A stretch of 64,000 nt of DNA from Oscillospiraceae bacterium. GTDB lineage: Bacteria; Bacillota; Clostridia; Oscillospirales; Ruminococcaceae. Numbering within the stretch: the first letter of the stretch is position 1; each line of letters opens with the position of its first letter. Location: contig JAFYQD010000003.1 of the NCBI GenBank assembly GCA_017547245.1, positions 248,001 to 312,000 of the forward strand, given 5' to 3'. The notes beneath the pieces were generated by a model, which saw only the letters and a list, made by a program, of their open reading frames with translations, ran no database searches and was not told the origin of the DNA. Shown one piece after another: positions 43,701-52,083 of this stretch. The position numbers were made by a program, and so were the translations under genes.

Positions 43701-46700
43701 AGACTCTGGAAGAATGCGAATGCTGCGACCTGAACACCGAAGAAGTAAGAGCTGCTGTTATTGCTGCCAGAGCTGCATTTGATGCCCTGGGCAGACAGCT
43801 GGGCGCTGGCGAACAGGAATGGGTAAAGGCCAACTGTGACTTCAGCAAGCTGATTAACGGTGAAGATTACTTCAACAGACTGGATCTTGCTGATCTTATT
43901 GCACTGCTGAAGAAACTGAGCACCTACGCCCTGGATATGGACGCTCTCGACATCTTCAGTGCTACCCTGTACGACGAAGTATTTGAAATGACCGTCAAGG
44001 CTGACGTTGCTTACAACGCTCTGTCCGAATCGGCCAAGGCTGCTATCTCCGCTGAACTGGTAGAAGTTCTGGAAAATGCAGTTGCTTACTTCACCAAGTG
44101 GAATCCTGTACTGCAGAACGTAATCGACCTGATTCTCGCTCTGCCCGCGGTACCTGCTGAAGAACACTATCAGGCTTATCTGGAAGCCAAGAACGCTTAC
44201 GAAGCCCTGTATCCCAACTCCAAGGCTTATGTAGCAATGAAGCTGGCCGGCGAATATGCCAAGATGGAAGAATATGCCCTCTTCTTCAGCGGCATCTATG
44301 AGCTGATCAAACTGATTGACGCTCTGCCCGTACAGTTTGGTACCGACGAATATGCACTTTACTTCTGCGAAAACTTCGATAAGGTTTGGAACGATGTAAA
44401 GACTGCTGACGCTCTGTGGGATGTTCTGGGTGTAGACAACAATGACGACTACCTGAACGCTCTGGGTGCAGCCCGCATCACCAAGCTGAACAATGCTCGC
44501 TGGTACTTCCAGAACACCGCTGTTCTGAAGGTTATCGCCATGATCGAAGCCCTGCCCGAAGAATTCAATGTAGAATACTACGAAGAATTCCTGGCACGCG
44601 GCGGCGAACTGGACGAAGACTTTGAAGAAGTTCTGAATGCTACCGCTAATGCAAACGACGCCTTTGAAGATCTGGTAACCGCTTACCTCAACGGCAGCGA
44701 CGCCAAGGATTACATCGAAGGCAAGTACGAAGTATACCAGAAGCTGATGAACGCCCTGGATTACTTTGCAGACCGCATTGGCCTGTGGATTACCGAAATC
44801 TATGACGAAGACATCCACTATACCGGCAAGGCTATCAAGCCCGCTGTTCGTGTATACGAAGGTGCCAAGCGTCTGGTTGAAAAGGTAGACTACACCGTAA
44901 ACTACAAGAACAATATCAAGGCATTTGAACTGTCTGACTACGAAGCCGCTCACGAAGCTACCGAAGCTTTCAGAGCACAGGCAAATGCCGACGGCATTAT
45001 CGACAAGACCGAACAGAAGACTCTGAAGACTCTTGAAGGTGCCGAAAAGAAGCTGATGAACAAGGTTCCCGCTGTTGTAGTAAACTTCAAGAAGAACTAC
45101 GGCGGCAGCGCCTACCGCTTCTTCAACATCCACAAGATCGACCTGGCTAAGGCTTACGAAGATGCCGAATACCGTGCACTGGTTGGCCTGACCATGGAAA
45201 CCGATGTTTACGCCGCAGCCGGCAAGGCCAAGGCAGTAGCTCCCGTTATCACTCAGAACGGCAAGAAGGTCTCCACCAGCGAAATTACCGTAACCCTGCA
45301 GAAGATGCTGGAAGGCAACTGGGTAGACGTAGTAAAGAACGATACCATGGTTCCCGGCGGTGAATATCGTGTACTGGTAGAAGCCAGGGGTGACAAGAGC
45401 AACTTCAAGAACGCATACGCTGCTGTACAGCATGTTGATGCAGTTCTGATGAGCAAGGCCACCATCGGCAAGATTGCCGACATGACCTACACCGGCGAAG
45501 AACTGAAGCCCGAAGTTGTTGTTAAGTTCAAGAATCAGGAACTTGTAAAGGGCGTACATTACGAAGTTTCTTATGAAAACAACGTAAATGTAGGCACTGC
45601 CAAGGTCATCATCTCTGGCATTGAAGGCAGCGGCTTTACCGGTACCAAGATTGCCACCTTCAAGATCACCGGCATCAAGCTGACCACCAAGATGATCAAC
45701 ATGGGCAAGATTACCCGCATCTATAATGGTGAAGAACAGTTGCTGGAAGCCGGCGTTGACTACACTCTGGCAAATGGTGTTACCTGCGAAGTAAGCTACA
45801 CCCATAACATCAACAAGGGTATGGCAAATGCCTTCTTTACCGGTACCGGCAACTATGCAGGCACCATTAAGAAGACCTTCTTGATCAACGCTGTTGACCT
45901 GAACGCCATCGAATTTGACGAAGGCAGCACCTATGATATCTCCAGCGTAGTTTACGAAAAGCTCGGCGTAACTCCCTCCAAGAACATCATGCTGTCCTAC
46001 AACGGCAACATGCTGAAGGAAGGCAAGGACTACACCGTAAGCTTTAAGAACAACAAGGCTGCCTACTCTCTGGCCGCCTATGAAGCTGCTGTTAAGGCTG
46101 CTGAAGAATTCAAGGCTCAGGTAAACGCTGACGGCGTAATTACCAGTGCTGAAAAGACCCAGCTGAGAAAGCTTGAAAACGCTGCAGCTACTATGCTGCA
46201 CAAGGCTCCCACCGTGACCATCAAGGGCAAGGGCAACTTTACCGGCACTCTGTTTGATTCCTTTGAAATCAGCAAGGCCAACCTGTCCATCGAAACTGTT
46301 GCAGTTAAGGATGTTCAGTGGAAGGACCGCGCCGGCAACTTCAAGACTGCCGCTTACCTGACCGACATCAACGGTAAGAAGCTGAGCACTGCTGACTACA
46401 GCAAGGCTTACACCTATTACTACGATGCTGATCCTACCGAGGAAGAAAACTGGGTAGCCCTCGACCTGACCAACAAGAATGCTCAGGTTCCCGCAAGCGT
46501 ATTTGCAGCCAAGGGTTATGTTGATATGAAGGTTGTGGTTAGCGCCACCGAAAATGGCAACTACACCGGTGAAGTCGAAGGTGCATACCGTCTGTATGCA
46601 AATGCACTCACCAAGGCCAAGATCGACAGAAACACCAAGGTCAAGTTCATTTATGACCGCTACGCTCAGGAATTTGTGGGCGAAGCAGCCATGAAGCTGT

Positions 46701-46993
46701 GGTCTGACAGCAAGAAGACTGAACTGCTGGTACAGTACGATGGTACCAACAAGGCTCAGGCTGACTACGAAATTGTATACGTAAAGAACATTTTCGTCGG
46801 CAGCGCTGTTGCTGAAATCAGAGGTCTGAACGAATTTGGTAACTCCAAGAAGGTTACCTTCAGAATCGAAAAGAATACTGAAGCTGTTGCCGATCTGGAT
46901 AACAGAGTAAACTACTTCAACAACATTGAAGCAGGTCTGCTGAATGTTGATAACCTGGTAGTTTACGAAGCAACCCCCATTTTCGAGTTCTAA
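37772..46993 (+). CDS. Giant secreted surface protein (3073 aa) with Ig-like and helical repeats
   Basis: Starts at ATG 37772 behind AAAGGAAG with a Sec signal peptide (residues 1-29, 'AALLAVMCVFTSVNVTAFAA'). Two copies of a beta-rich module lie at about 30-190 and 541-700. A helical region at about 1870-2290 has five or six repeats of a pattern like 'MIxSLPxxFxxxxYxxFL' (starts near 1871, 1951, 2116, 2177, 2252). At about 2350-2900 are Ig-like domains ('YTGEELKPEVVVKFKNQELV', 'YEVSYENNVNVGTAKVIISG'), two of which carry a 52-residue helical insert. No LPXTG, SLH or TM anchor is seen at the C terminus. Codon use is extremely biased (AAG, CTG, GAA, GAC), so high expression is likely. Probable role: matrix protein or adhesin. 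Paralogous to the next gene over the first ~1080 residues. Confidence 0.9.
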   Translation: MQLKGWKRCMAALLAVMCVFTSVNVTAFAATGIGTNNSGVWGVTAAQLVASRYDGDEADVITSPAINSGEAFEARLPEGDLVSVNTVGTECTITANDYVAGGETWKPDRVEVKDAETDAVLGVSEDWTSNAGVNTAVVTLPDNTASYYASVVYVWDVTLDSAEEERLLNVAAQLVEAKQSMDAVVELEYDLESLNSVFATVQGKISDLPVKPEAVQKLSNKIAAAEDAVDVLLGWIGDYAETDFEAAYHWENGAEIKAAANQAWEDIDSLYQNVIDNEDALAQAMGSAVIGSFVSNLENLVYEDPANESDNGYLTEVKNAEWSFLAFDPGFTGTVDANLDAIVAGMADAEVADAKGTYTVASEVVSYEVNVTRVYITLKATIASDEAVDFEAKEDAAYETLDNLTATILMPAGTAKAVVEEKINAKVEELIAAWEDYGITDSAKFDVDVDGIIPDVLTEDIASIDWTVTCTPKMFDVTFVGATTETKAYPYGTFVYLTEHEDPEQSWDYSDGTFAYAQGDSILVDEDVVISRQKLPAVKDYRVADVLAEDTQYNLNDNEKAILTSPALISDGMGYRLPSSTNASIELDEVEQKYVVTATTASAGTNVTGEWEPVKVQIMNGKTVIGTVDLDDGVGEWYVDAYPSFTNVNVVFEYAALEAETALYYLNLPYELKQNVEVQKDLLVSDDPNEWTAEKIYGYFTDDVMEFMTKEYLNTLKMMLGRDAQAAVNDILNNGWSEVANEPAVYSNLKAADGENWNFSKCVEKGYYANICDQVGLFARNMDAIVNDGNFNAMLKTAGYEAKQDQIDDLCEALDELDQRIQDNPLHEAFDQDNGAFAALVDTIDKANDLHAYATANGISAYAKTLLAKPGSVTLTINVMAEKQAGKFVSKQESIVVEKGNEISAATINAEIAELEAALGLTTSVKKFYDASAIDGFTGGAMVADALTEKVWTLKEFVVSVEGAEDKVLRYGDKLYVDLPQSIDPNYAYKYYVGGVEITDPSGKYWFENEDLLTKFVDGKFEITREVIDKKVETFESFIDSMNDALGSLKDSSGKPMATFVPVKNAGGEYESVVLRLSASKDLNTTEVMKAVAGTLVGLSYNYIGMEKELGARSNFKYEEDGAVKMNPQALIDLILNGGVSTESLLKLIKADGSVNAMTLPGYDGYLGGKLIESKIYLGNDADDCEALNFYITLNPADKAMLRDFRKLLAKSEQYGGFAMDGGALEINATIPEDAYKLYLSVMVLLDREDLDTLEDRELADEVEEIKNILEDLLVNTDTPVDAKMLQSALNKAGMSVDLMQYENYIDGMLNSLKNSLEEKESGSLLFVDGAGSGAGYHFTMQYDMAGALGNFEFDLSEMFATTKLSIPVYINVWNYNSDFAYEALVVDVRGDGVKGKLNYVEDLSEALKSAEGPVYAILLKDINDDITVNCATILDLNGKTINGNVKANAALRIVSRILDIETAGGVTGDVTGSVVVTAGTFADDLGSKVKSGYVQDAETGTVKNTFYNVQDTEEEMIVTISLEQIMAEANGGNLPTVALEMVSDIFLNLDSYASIKVDGNTLYDVDVDIIELLSNASTGDFKAIADQILDVASLEELKALANNVADDLTDVKQIAKVLKDGGVLSSYTYEVAPWKIKPTTENGEFKVSITSGDVKTKTITMVIEPLSAEQKATLKKLYAAIDEMVSVTNRTFDLGSISFVDGDLKWTGKAAATVTFDLSGKAGEASDYVTALSIILANNSNDKANFVRDIKLYHNNEWSKNLEARYNALTIGDLVEAVNAADGKFLDQMIREVGLTGELEDVEELTSAYDAVLYVTSKLAAAVERLAGNTAFFDKPVNGLFDGETGTYSHISLTVALKLFDNDYASKAQAVIDMINSLPAEFDAENFDEFLLSGKDSSMSDLDLLKLIDAIETAFAALSADAQEIVKANCDYGTVERVRIYLEYDHRAARVVARMIDSLPHMFSDSEYAAFLASGKTLEECECCDLNTEEVRAAVIAARAAFDALGRQLGAGEQEWVKANCDFSKLINGEDYFNRLDLADLIALLKKLSTYALDMDALDIFSATLYDEVFEMTVKADVAYNALSESAKAAISAELVEVLENAVAYFTKWNPVLQNVIDLILALPAVPAEEHYQAYLEAKNAYEALYPNSKAYVAMKLAGEYAKMEEYALFFSGIYELIKLIDALPVQFGTDEYALYFCENFDKVWNDVKTADALWDVLGVDNNDDYLNALGAARITKLNNARWYFQNTAVLKVIAMIEALPEEFNVEYYEEFLARGGELDEDFEEVLNATANANDAFEDLVTAYLNGSDAKDYIEGKYEVYQKLMNALDYFADRIGLWITEIYDEDIHYTGKAIKPAVRVYEGAKRLVEKVDYTVNYKNNIKAFELSDYEAAHEATEAFRAQANADGIIDKTEQKTLKTLEGAEKKLMNKVPAVVVNFKKNYGGSAYRFFNIHKIDLAKAYEDAEYRALVGLTMETDVYAAAGKAKAVAPVITQNGKKVSTSEITVTLQKMLEGNWVDVVKNDTMVPGGEYRVLVEARGDKSNFKNAYAAVQHVDAVLMSKATIGKIADMTYTGEELKPEVVVKFKNQELVKGVHYEVSYENNVNVGTAKVIISGIEGSGFTGTKIATFKITGIKLTTKMINMGKITRIYNGEEQLLEAGVDYTLANGVTCEVSYTHNINKGMANAFFTGTGNYAGTIKKTFLINAVDLNAIEFDEGSTYDISSVVYEKLGVTPSKNIMLSYNGNMLKEGKDYTVSFKNNKAAYSLAAYEAAVKAAEEFKAQVNADGVITSAEKTQLRKLENAAATMLHKAPTVTIKGKGNFTGTLFDSFEISKANLSIETVAVKDVQWKDRAGNFKTAAYLTDINGKKLSTADYSKAYTYYYDADPTEEENWVALDLTNKNAQVPASVFAAKGYVDMKVVVSATENGNYTGEVEGAYRLYANALTKAKIDRNTKVKFIYDRYAQEFVGEAAMKLWSDSKKTELLVQYDGTNKAQADYEIVYVKNIFVGSAVAEIRGLNEFGNSKKVTFRIEKNTEAVADLDNRVNYFNNIEAGLLNVDNLVVYEATPIFEF

Positions 46994-47010
46994 GAAAACA
47001 AACGACCTTG

Positions 47011-47074
47011 ACCTGTTTTAATCAGGTAGACGGATGGCGAGGCAGAGGCCCCATTTGGGGCCCTGCCTATCGCC
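47011..47074 (+). other. Intercistronic hairpins between the two giant genes
   Basis: ACCTG/CAGGT (47011-47027) and a 12-bp GC-rich stem with one bulged A plus GGCG/CGCC clamp (47036-47074, ATTT loop). No T-run follows; the next ribosome site is at 47082. It could reduce readthrough or set the ratio of the two proteins. Confidence 0.55.
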
Positions 47075-47094
47075 GCCTGTCGGGGAGGAACACT

Positions 47095-50000
47095 ATGAAA
47101 GTATGGAAAAAGTGTATTTCAGCACTTCTTGCTTTTATAATGATTGGTTCTTCCACCAATATCGCATTTGCAGCAGGCAAGCTGGACGGTGAAACAAACC
47201 TCTGGTCTGCCTCTGCGGCAGATATTGTGGCGGAGCATTACGGATTGGCTTCCAATTCTAAACTGGGGGCTGTTATTTCCAATGGAGCAATTCGATCCGG
47301 CGCAGCATATCAGGCTGCGGCTCCTTATAACAATGGCACTGCCGAAAAACAAGACCTGACTGCAGTAGACTATATTAATAAGGTGTTTTATGCAGCCAGC
47401 TATGAAGCAGATGGATACACCTGGCTGCCTGTAGAGGCAGAAGTGGTGGCAGAAGGGGAAGTACAGGAAAGCTTTGCCCTGGAAGAAAAGGTCTGCTTTT
47501 ACAATGATGTAGAATATTATGCCTCTGAGGCATTTACATACGATGGAAACAGTTACACCATCTACGTTACCTATGAGCTTACGGTGGATATTGACATCGA
47601 CGAGCAGCAGCGCATTCTTGAAATTCCTGCCCATTTGGGACAGGCCGTAAAAAACATTGATAAAACGCTGAGCGGCATGTGGTATAACCTGCAGAGCTTT
47701 GGCAATATGGTTCCTTCGCTCTATTCGCTGCTTGGCATGAGTCTTACCGTAGAAAAGACCACCACTACCACCGAAGAGGTGGATGGCGAGATGGTTGAAA
47801 CAACCGTGACCGAAACGGTAGAAGAGCCCTTCTTTAACCAGGAAGAGCACGCTGCCGAAATTGCGGCCATCACAGGTCTGTACAACGAATATATGCAGAC
47901 CCCCAGCGACCCCAAACTGGATATGTTTGTGGTTTGTGATGACAGCCTGAACAGCACCGATAGTGGTATTACCTACGCCATGAAAAATGGTGAAAAGGTA
48001 AGAGACACCAGTGCCGAACTGTACGAAAAGCTGGAGGTGCTTTCCAAGAGTACCCGCCTTAACTCCATTTATGCCAAGCTGAAGACCATTGATCCCGCAC
48101 TTTATGCCAGCCTGAAGAACCTTTACCGCCTGCTGAATGGCTTTGTGGGTTCGGCTGCGAAGGAAGGTACCCTTGTTACCCTGAAAAACCCTGACAACTG
48201 GAGCATTCTGGATCCGGAAGTTCAGGCAAGCATCTTTAAGGAAAACTACGACGAGCAGGATTATGCCCAGCTGGAAGCTTCCTGCTATGGCCTGCGCAAT
48301 GTAACCTATAAGGTTCCTGCCGCCAATGATGAAACTTTGGTGGCTGCCAGAGTAGAAACATCCTGCAAAATCACCACCTATGACATTACCGTAACGGCCT
48401 ATGCCAAGGTAACAGGAGAGGGCGCAGAGAATGATTCGCTGGTGGATCTGACCCCCTATACCGATACCATAACCCTGCTGGAAGGTGCCTCTCCCGAAGA
48501 GATGGAAGAGGCCGTTCGTTCTTTGGGGCTGGAAGAATATGCCCTGGAAAAATGGAACGAAGAAAATGCCGACTATCAGATCGGCACCGGCTATTACACC
48601 CGCAGCAAAACCGTTCTTACCGAAAACCTGAAGAGTGATGTGCCCGATTACATCATTCGTTACGAACCCAATTACTATACGGTTAAAACCGACTTTGACG
48701 GTAAAATAAAGGTGCCTTTCCGTTACCAGATGGTTTTCCCCGAAAGCACCGACATTGACGGCTGGTACGACTACACCGTGGTTTATGAGGATGGAAGCAA
48801 GGTTTCTTACAACCAGGGTATGGTATTTAAGGTAACCTCCAACATCGAGGTCCTCAGAACCACCGGCGCCGCCAAAACCGAGTACCGTCTGATGGACTTT
48901 TTGGCAGAGGACAGCCAGTATGGAATGAGTGACGAAGCCCAGAAGGTTCTGCACAGCCCCGCACTGGAAAGCCCTGTGCTGAAAATCCGTGTGCCCGATG
49001 CCACGGTTACCGGCGATATTGTGGATGTGGAAGGCGGCTATTACATTGAAGCTGCCGATTATCCTTCCGGTATGTCGGGTATGACCTGGAAGGCACGGGA
49101 TGCCATGCTGGTGGATGGCACAACAAACGTGCAGAAGGTGGACTTCTCGGGTGATCGTGCCAGCTGGTTCACAGCAGGCTTCACCCATGTAAATGTTACC
49201 TATCAGATGAGTGTAAACCGCGTGAAGGAAGGTTTTGGTTCGCGCAAGCTGAGCGAGGAAGAAATTAACGAGTATGTAAATCTTCCCCATACGCTTGCAA
49301 CAGAAGTTTCCGCACAGGATCAGGCCCTGGGCGGCACCAATGGTGTTACCGCCAGAACGGTCTACACTCAGATGAAAAACTATGAAGGGTTGATGTCCCT
49401 GCTGCCCAGTTTCTATGAAATGATGGAAACCACCGAGGGCAAAAATGCCATCCTGCGCATGCAGGTAAGCGAAGATGAAACCGCAAAGGGCATCAATGGC
49501 GAAAAACTTGGCTGCGGCGGCTGGAGCTCCACCTCCAACGAGCCTGCCATCTATAAGTACCTGAAGATGTGCGCAGACAGCAACTGGTCTGTGGCAGCTT
49601 ACTACCAGCGCGGCTATGAGGACGAAATGTCCGAACAGGCACTGCTGATGGCAGAATGCCTGGATGGCCTTGCCGGTGACCCCGGGTTTATCGTTTTGCT
49701 GAAAACATTTGGCATGCTGGATAAAATAGACGGAATCGAAGCCCTTTCGCCCGCTTTGCGCGAGCTGGCAGGCAATCTTAAGGGGCCTCACAAGGCTTTG
49801 AAGGTAAACGATCCTCAGTTTGAGATTCTGATTCAGGATATCCTCAATGCCAAGGGTAAAACTCAGGCATATCCCGAGGCATCCACCATTTATGCCTACA
49901 CAACCGTTCGCAAAAACGGTGAAAATTCCGGTTCCATTCAGGTGGTATTGCAGGTAGATAACTTTGAAAGAACCTATTCGTTGGGCTATCTGCTGGATAC

Positions 50001-51033
50001 CGTTGACGGTTCGGAACGTTATCACCTGCTGACCGACGAAGAAGAAGCTGAGTTGGATCAGGCCATTGCCGAAATGAAGGCAGCCTGTGGTGTTACCCCG
50101 GGAACCGAAAAGTTCTATGACACAACAATTGGTGAAATTCCCCGTGCCGGAGATAAGCTGAAGGGAAGCATCAATGTTTCCATGACCTATATGGCCAAAA
50201 CCTTTGTGGTCACCATTGATGACGTACCCACCAAGGAATATATGGTCACCTTCCGTTACGGCAGCGACTATGTAATAGACCTGCCGCCCAAATCAAACAA
50301 AACCACAGCCAAAACCTATTACCGATATACCTTCCTGGACGAAAACGGAGAAGTGATTGATACCCGTGCCGTAGAAAACGGAACCATCGGCAGCTTTGCC
50401 TTTACCGAAGACCAGCTGCTTACTCTCTTCTCCAATGGCGGATACATTATCTACCGTGAGGAAGTGAAGGTAGAAGGCGCCCCCAAACTGACCATTAAGC
50501 CTGCATTAAGCAACGAATGGATCCGTGGCGCTGAGGTGGATAATCGCAATGGTTACCTTTTCATGGATGTACATCCTGAAGGAATCACCAGACAGCAGTA
50601 TGTAGAGCAGGTTGCTGCCGTAACACAGAATGCAACCTTGCGCCAGATGGAACTTTATGGTGCCAACGGTCTGCGTCTGAGAGATGATGATCTGGTAACC
50701 ACCGGTAGTTTTGTGCGATATGTCATTGAAGATGTATTCAGAAAAACTACGGAATACGAATACCTTATTATCATGATGGGCGACGTAAATGGTGACGGAC
50801 GCTGCACAGATGAGGATATTTCGATGATTACCGGTATCTATTTCCTTGAAAAAGATAAAAAGGGTAACTATATCGACGAATTCCCCCTCAGTGTTATGCA
50901 GGCCCTGGCCGCCAACATGAATAACAATAAGGATATTGATTCCAACGATGCTTGGAAGATCCGCAGCAAGGCTCTTTATTGGGATGCGGACAAAAAGCAA
51001 AGTCAGATTGTTTATCGAAGTGTGTTGAAGTGA
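47095..51033 (+). CDS. Secreted surface protein (1312 aa) ending in a dockerin-like module
   Basis: Starts at ATG 47095 behind GGGGAGG (a longer upstream frame through the hairpin is unlikely). Signal peptide 'KCISALLAFIMIGSSTNIAF'. It is paralogous to the first ~1080 residues of the 3073-residue protein and has the same duplicated module (about 25-190 and 597-760). The C terminus has two F-hand calcium loops typical of type I dockerins: 'GDVNGDGRCTDED' (1229-1241) and 'NMNNNKDIDSND' (1274-1285). A dockerin would bind a cohesin; no cohesin is recognised in this window. Codon use is less biased than in the preceding gene. No membrane or wall anchor. Confidence 0.9.
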   Translation: MKVWKKCISALLAFIMIGSSTNIAFAAGKLDGETNLWSASAADIVAEHYGLASNSKLGAVISNGAIRSGAAYQAAAPYNNGTAEKQDLTAVDYINKVFYAASYEADGYTWLPVEAEVVAEGEVQESFALEEKVCFYNDVEYYASEAFTYDGNSYTIYVTYELTVDIDIDEQQRILEIPAHLGQAVKNIDKTLSGMWYNLQSFGNMVPSLYSLLGMSLTVEKTTTTTEEVDGEMVETTVTETVEEPFFNQEEHAAEIAAITGLYNEYMQTPSDPKLDMFVVCDDSLNSTDSGITYAMKNGEKVRDTSAELYEKLEVLSKSTRLNSIYAKLKTIDPALYASLKNLYRLLNGFVGSAAKEGTLVTLKNPDNWSILDPEVQASIFKENYDEQDYAQLEASCYGLRNVTYKVPAANDETLVAARVETSCKITTYDITVTAYAKVTGEGAENDSLVDLTPYTDTITLLEGASPEEMEEAVRSLGLEEYALEKWNEENADYQIGTGYYTRSKTVLTENLKSDVPDYIIRYEPNYYTVKTDFDGKIKVPFRYQMVFPESTDIDGWYDYTVVYEDGSKVSYNQGMVFKVTSNIEVLRTTGAAKTEYRLMDFLAEDSQYGMSDEAQKVLHSPALESPVLKIRVPDATVTGDIVDVEGGYYIEAADYPSGMSGMTWKARDAMLVDGTTNVQKVDFSGDRASWFTAGFTHVNVTYQMSVNRVKEGFGSRKLSEEEINEYVNLPHTLATEVSAQDQALGGTNGVTARTVYTQMKNYEGLMSLLPSFYEMMETTEGKNAILRMQVSEDETAKGINGEKLGCGGWSSTSNEPAIYKYLKMCADSNWSVAAYYQRGYEDEMSEQALLMAECLDGLAGDPGFIVLLKTFGMLDKIDGIEALSPALRELAGNLKGPHKALKVNDPQFEILIQDILNAKGKTQAYPEASTIYAYTTVRKNGENSGSIQVVLQVDNFERTYSLGYLLDTVDGSERYHLLTDEEEAELDQAIAEMKAACGVTPGTEKFYDTTIGEIPRAGDKLKGSINVSMTYMAKTFVVTIDDVPTKEYMVTFRYGSDYVIDLPPKSNKTTAKTYYRYTFLDENGEVIDTRAVENGTIGSFAFTEDQLLTLFSNGGYIIYREEVKVEGAPKLTIKPALSNEWIRGAEVDNRNGYLFMDVHPEGITRQQYVEQVAAVTQNATLRQMELYGANGLRLRDDDLVTTGSFVRYVIEDVFRKTTEYEYLIIMMGDVNGDGRCTDEDISMITGIYFLEKDKKGNYIDEFPLSVMQALAANMNNNKDIDSNDAWKIRSKALYWDADKKQSQIVYRSVLK

Positions 51034-51043
51034 GGGTGTGGTT

Positions 51044-52051
51044 ATGTATAAAATGAAAAAACTGCTATCCTTGCTGATTGCGCTGCTGATGCTGCTGACA
51101 ATGGTTGTTCCGGCACAGGCAAAGAATGAAGCCTCTGATGTTCAGGTAAAGAGCGGCAGTACTTATGCCAAGGTTGGATTTGTTGTTGAAAAGGTGCTGG
51201 CAATTGAAGGCACCGTATCAACCAACGACAAAACCGGCTTTAAGGTAAAAAGCATCGAGATAACCAAAACCGAAGATGGCTCTATCGTACAGTTCAGCTC
51301 GGAAGGCGATCAGTTTGTCGTTATCGGGCAGAACATTCCCGCCAACCTGAAGCTGACCGTGGAACTGGAAAGCAACAGCCCTATGCAGGATGGTGTGTAC
51401 GATGTTACCTTGAGCTACGGCCGCACAGGCACCAATGGACAATATAACTCCAGCAACAGACTGGTGGCAAAAATTTATGTTGGTGTAGAAATGCCTTCGG
51501 GTGACGAAAGCAAGGCCAGAGATAGCTCGGAATCTTCTAATAACACAAGCACCGGTACCACCGTTGTGGAAGAATCTGAAATCATCGCAGACAATCCCTT
51601 GGTGGAGGAAGAAAGCGAAGACGAAGGTTCCAACCGTGTGGGCATGCTGGGCATGCTGGAAACCTACGAGCTGCGCTCGGCTCTGGAAGAAGCCAAAAAG
51701 CTGAAAGAATACGGCGGACTGACTTCCGGCCAGATGACCAAACTGCAGGATGCCATCGACGCAGGTGAAGAAGCCCTGCTGGATGACCGCCAGTCGGTGG
51801 TTGATGAGGCCGCAGCTAATCTGTATGCTGTCATTGACGAACTGGGCGGCCCTGTGGAAGAACGGGAAGAGAAAAAAACCTCGGACCGTTCGGGCATAAA
51901 ACTTTCGCTGCCCATCATTTTGGCAGTAGCGGCTGCACTGGTTGCCATTGCAGCTGTTGTGGCAGGCTATCTGCTTAAAAAGAAAAAGAAAAACGGCTAC
52001 GACGGCGCACCTGATGTGGACTACCACATTGGTGACGACGACGAAGCCTGA
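51044..52051 (+). CDS. Membrane-anchored surface protein with FIVAR-like helices
   Basis: 335 residues from ATG 51044 (GAGGG 7 bp upstream; a GTG at 51038 abuts it). Signal peptide 'LLSLLIALLMLLTMVVPAQA'. Next is a beta-rich domain of about 120 residues, then a Ser/Thr/Glu-rich linker. A FIVAR-type helical hairpin follows ('TYELRSALEEAKKLKEYGG', 'ALLDDRQSVVDEAAANLYAV'). Last come a TM helix ('LPIILAVAAALVAIAAVVAG'), a Lys-rich stop and an acidic tail. It is the only clearly membrane-anchored protein of the three leading surface genes, so it may tether the secreted ones. Whether the beta domain binds the dockerin is untested. Confidence 0.85.
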   Translation: MYKMKKLLSLLIALLMLLTMVVPAQAKNEASDVQVKSGSTYAKVGFVVEKVLAIEGTVSTNDKTGFKVKSIEITKTEDGSIVQFSSEGDQFVVIGQNIPANLKLTVELESNSPMQDGVYDVTLSYGRTGTNGQYNSSNRLVAKIYVGVEMPSGDESKARDSSESSNNTSTGTTVVEESEIIADNPLVEEESEDEGSNRVGMLGMLETYELRSALEEAKKLKEYGGLTSGQMTKLQDAIDAGEEALLDDRQSVVDEAAANLYAVIDELGGPVEEREEKKTSDRSGIKLSLPIILAVAAALVAIAAVVAGYLLKKKKKNGYDGAPDVDYHIGDDDEA

Positions 52052-52083
52052 ACCCTTAGTGAATATGGAAGGGGGTGATAGCA

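Noticed and set aside
37718..46201. A 2827-codon open frame antisense to the giant gene
   Set aside because: It is codon-aligned with the sense gene and arises from the lack of TTA, CTA and TCA codons; it has no ribosome site and reads as low-complexity. The sense gene has a signal peptide and domains.
37772..51033. LPXTG sortase anchors or SLH domains on the giant proteins
   Set aside because: The C termini were read through and neither motif is present; no sortase gene is seen in the window.
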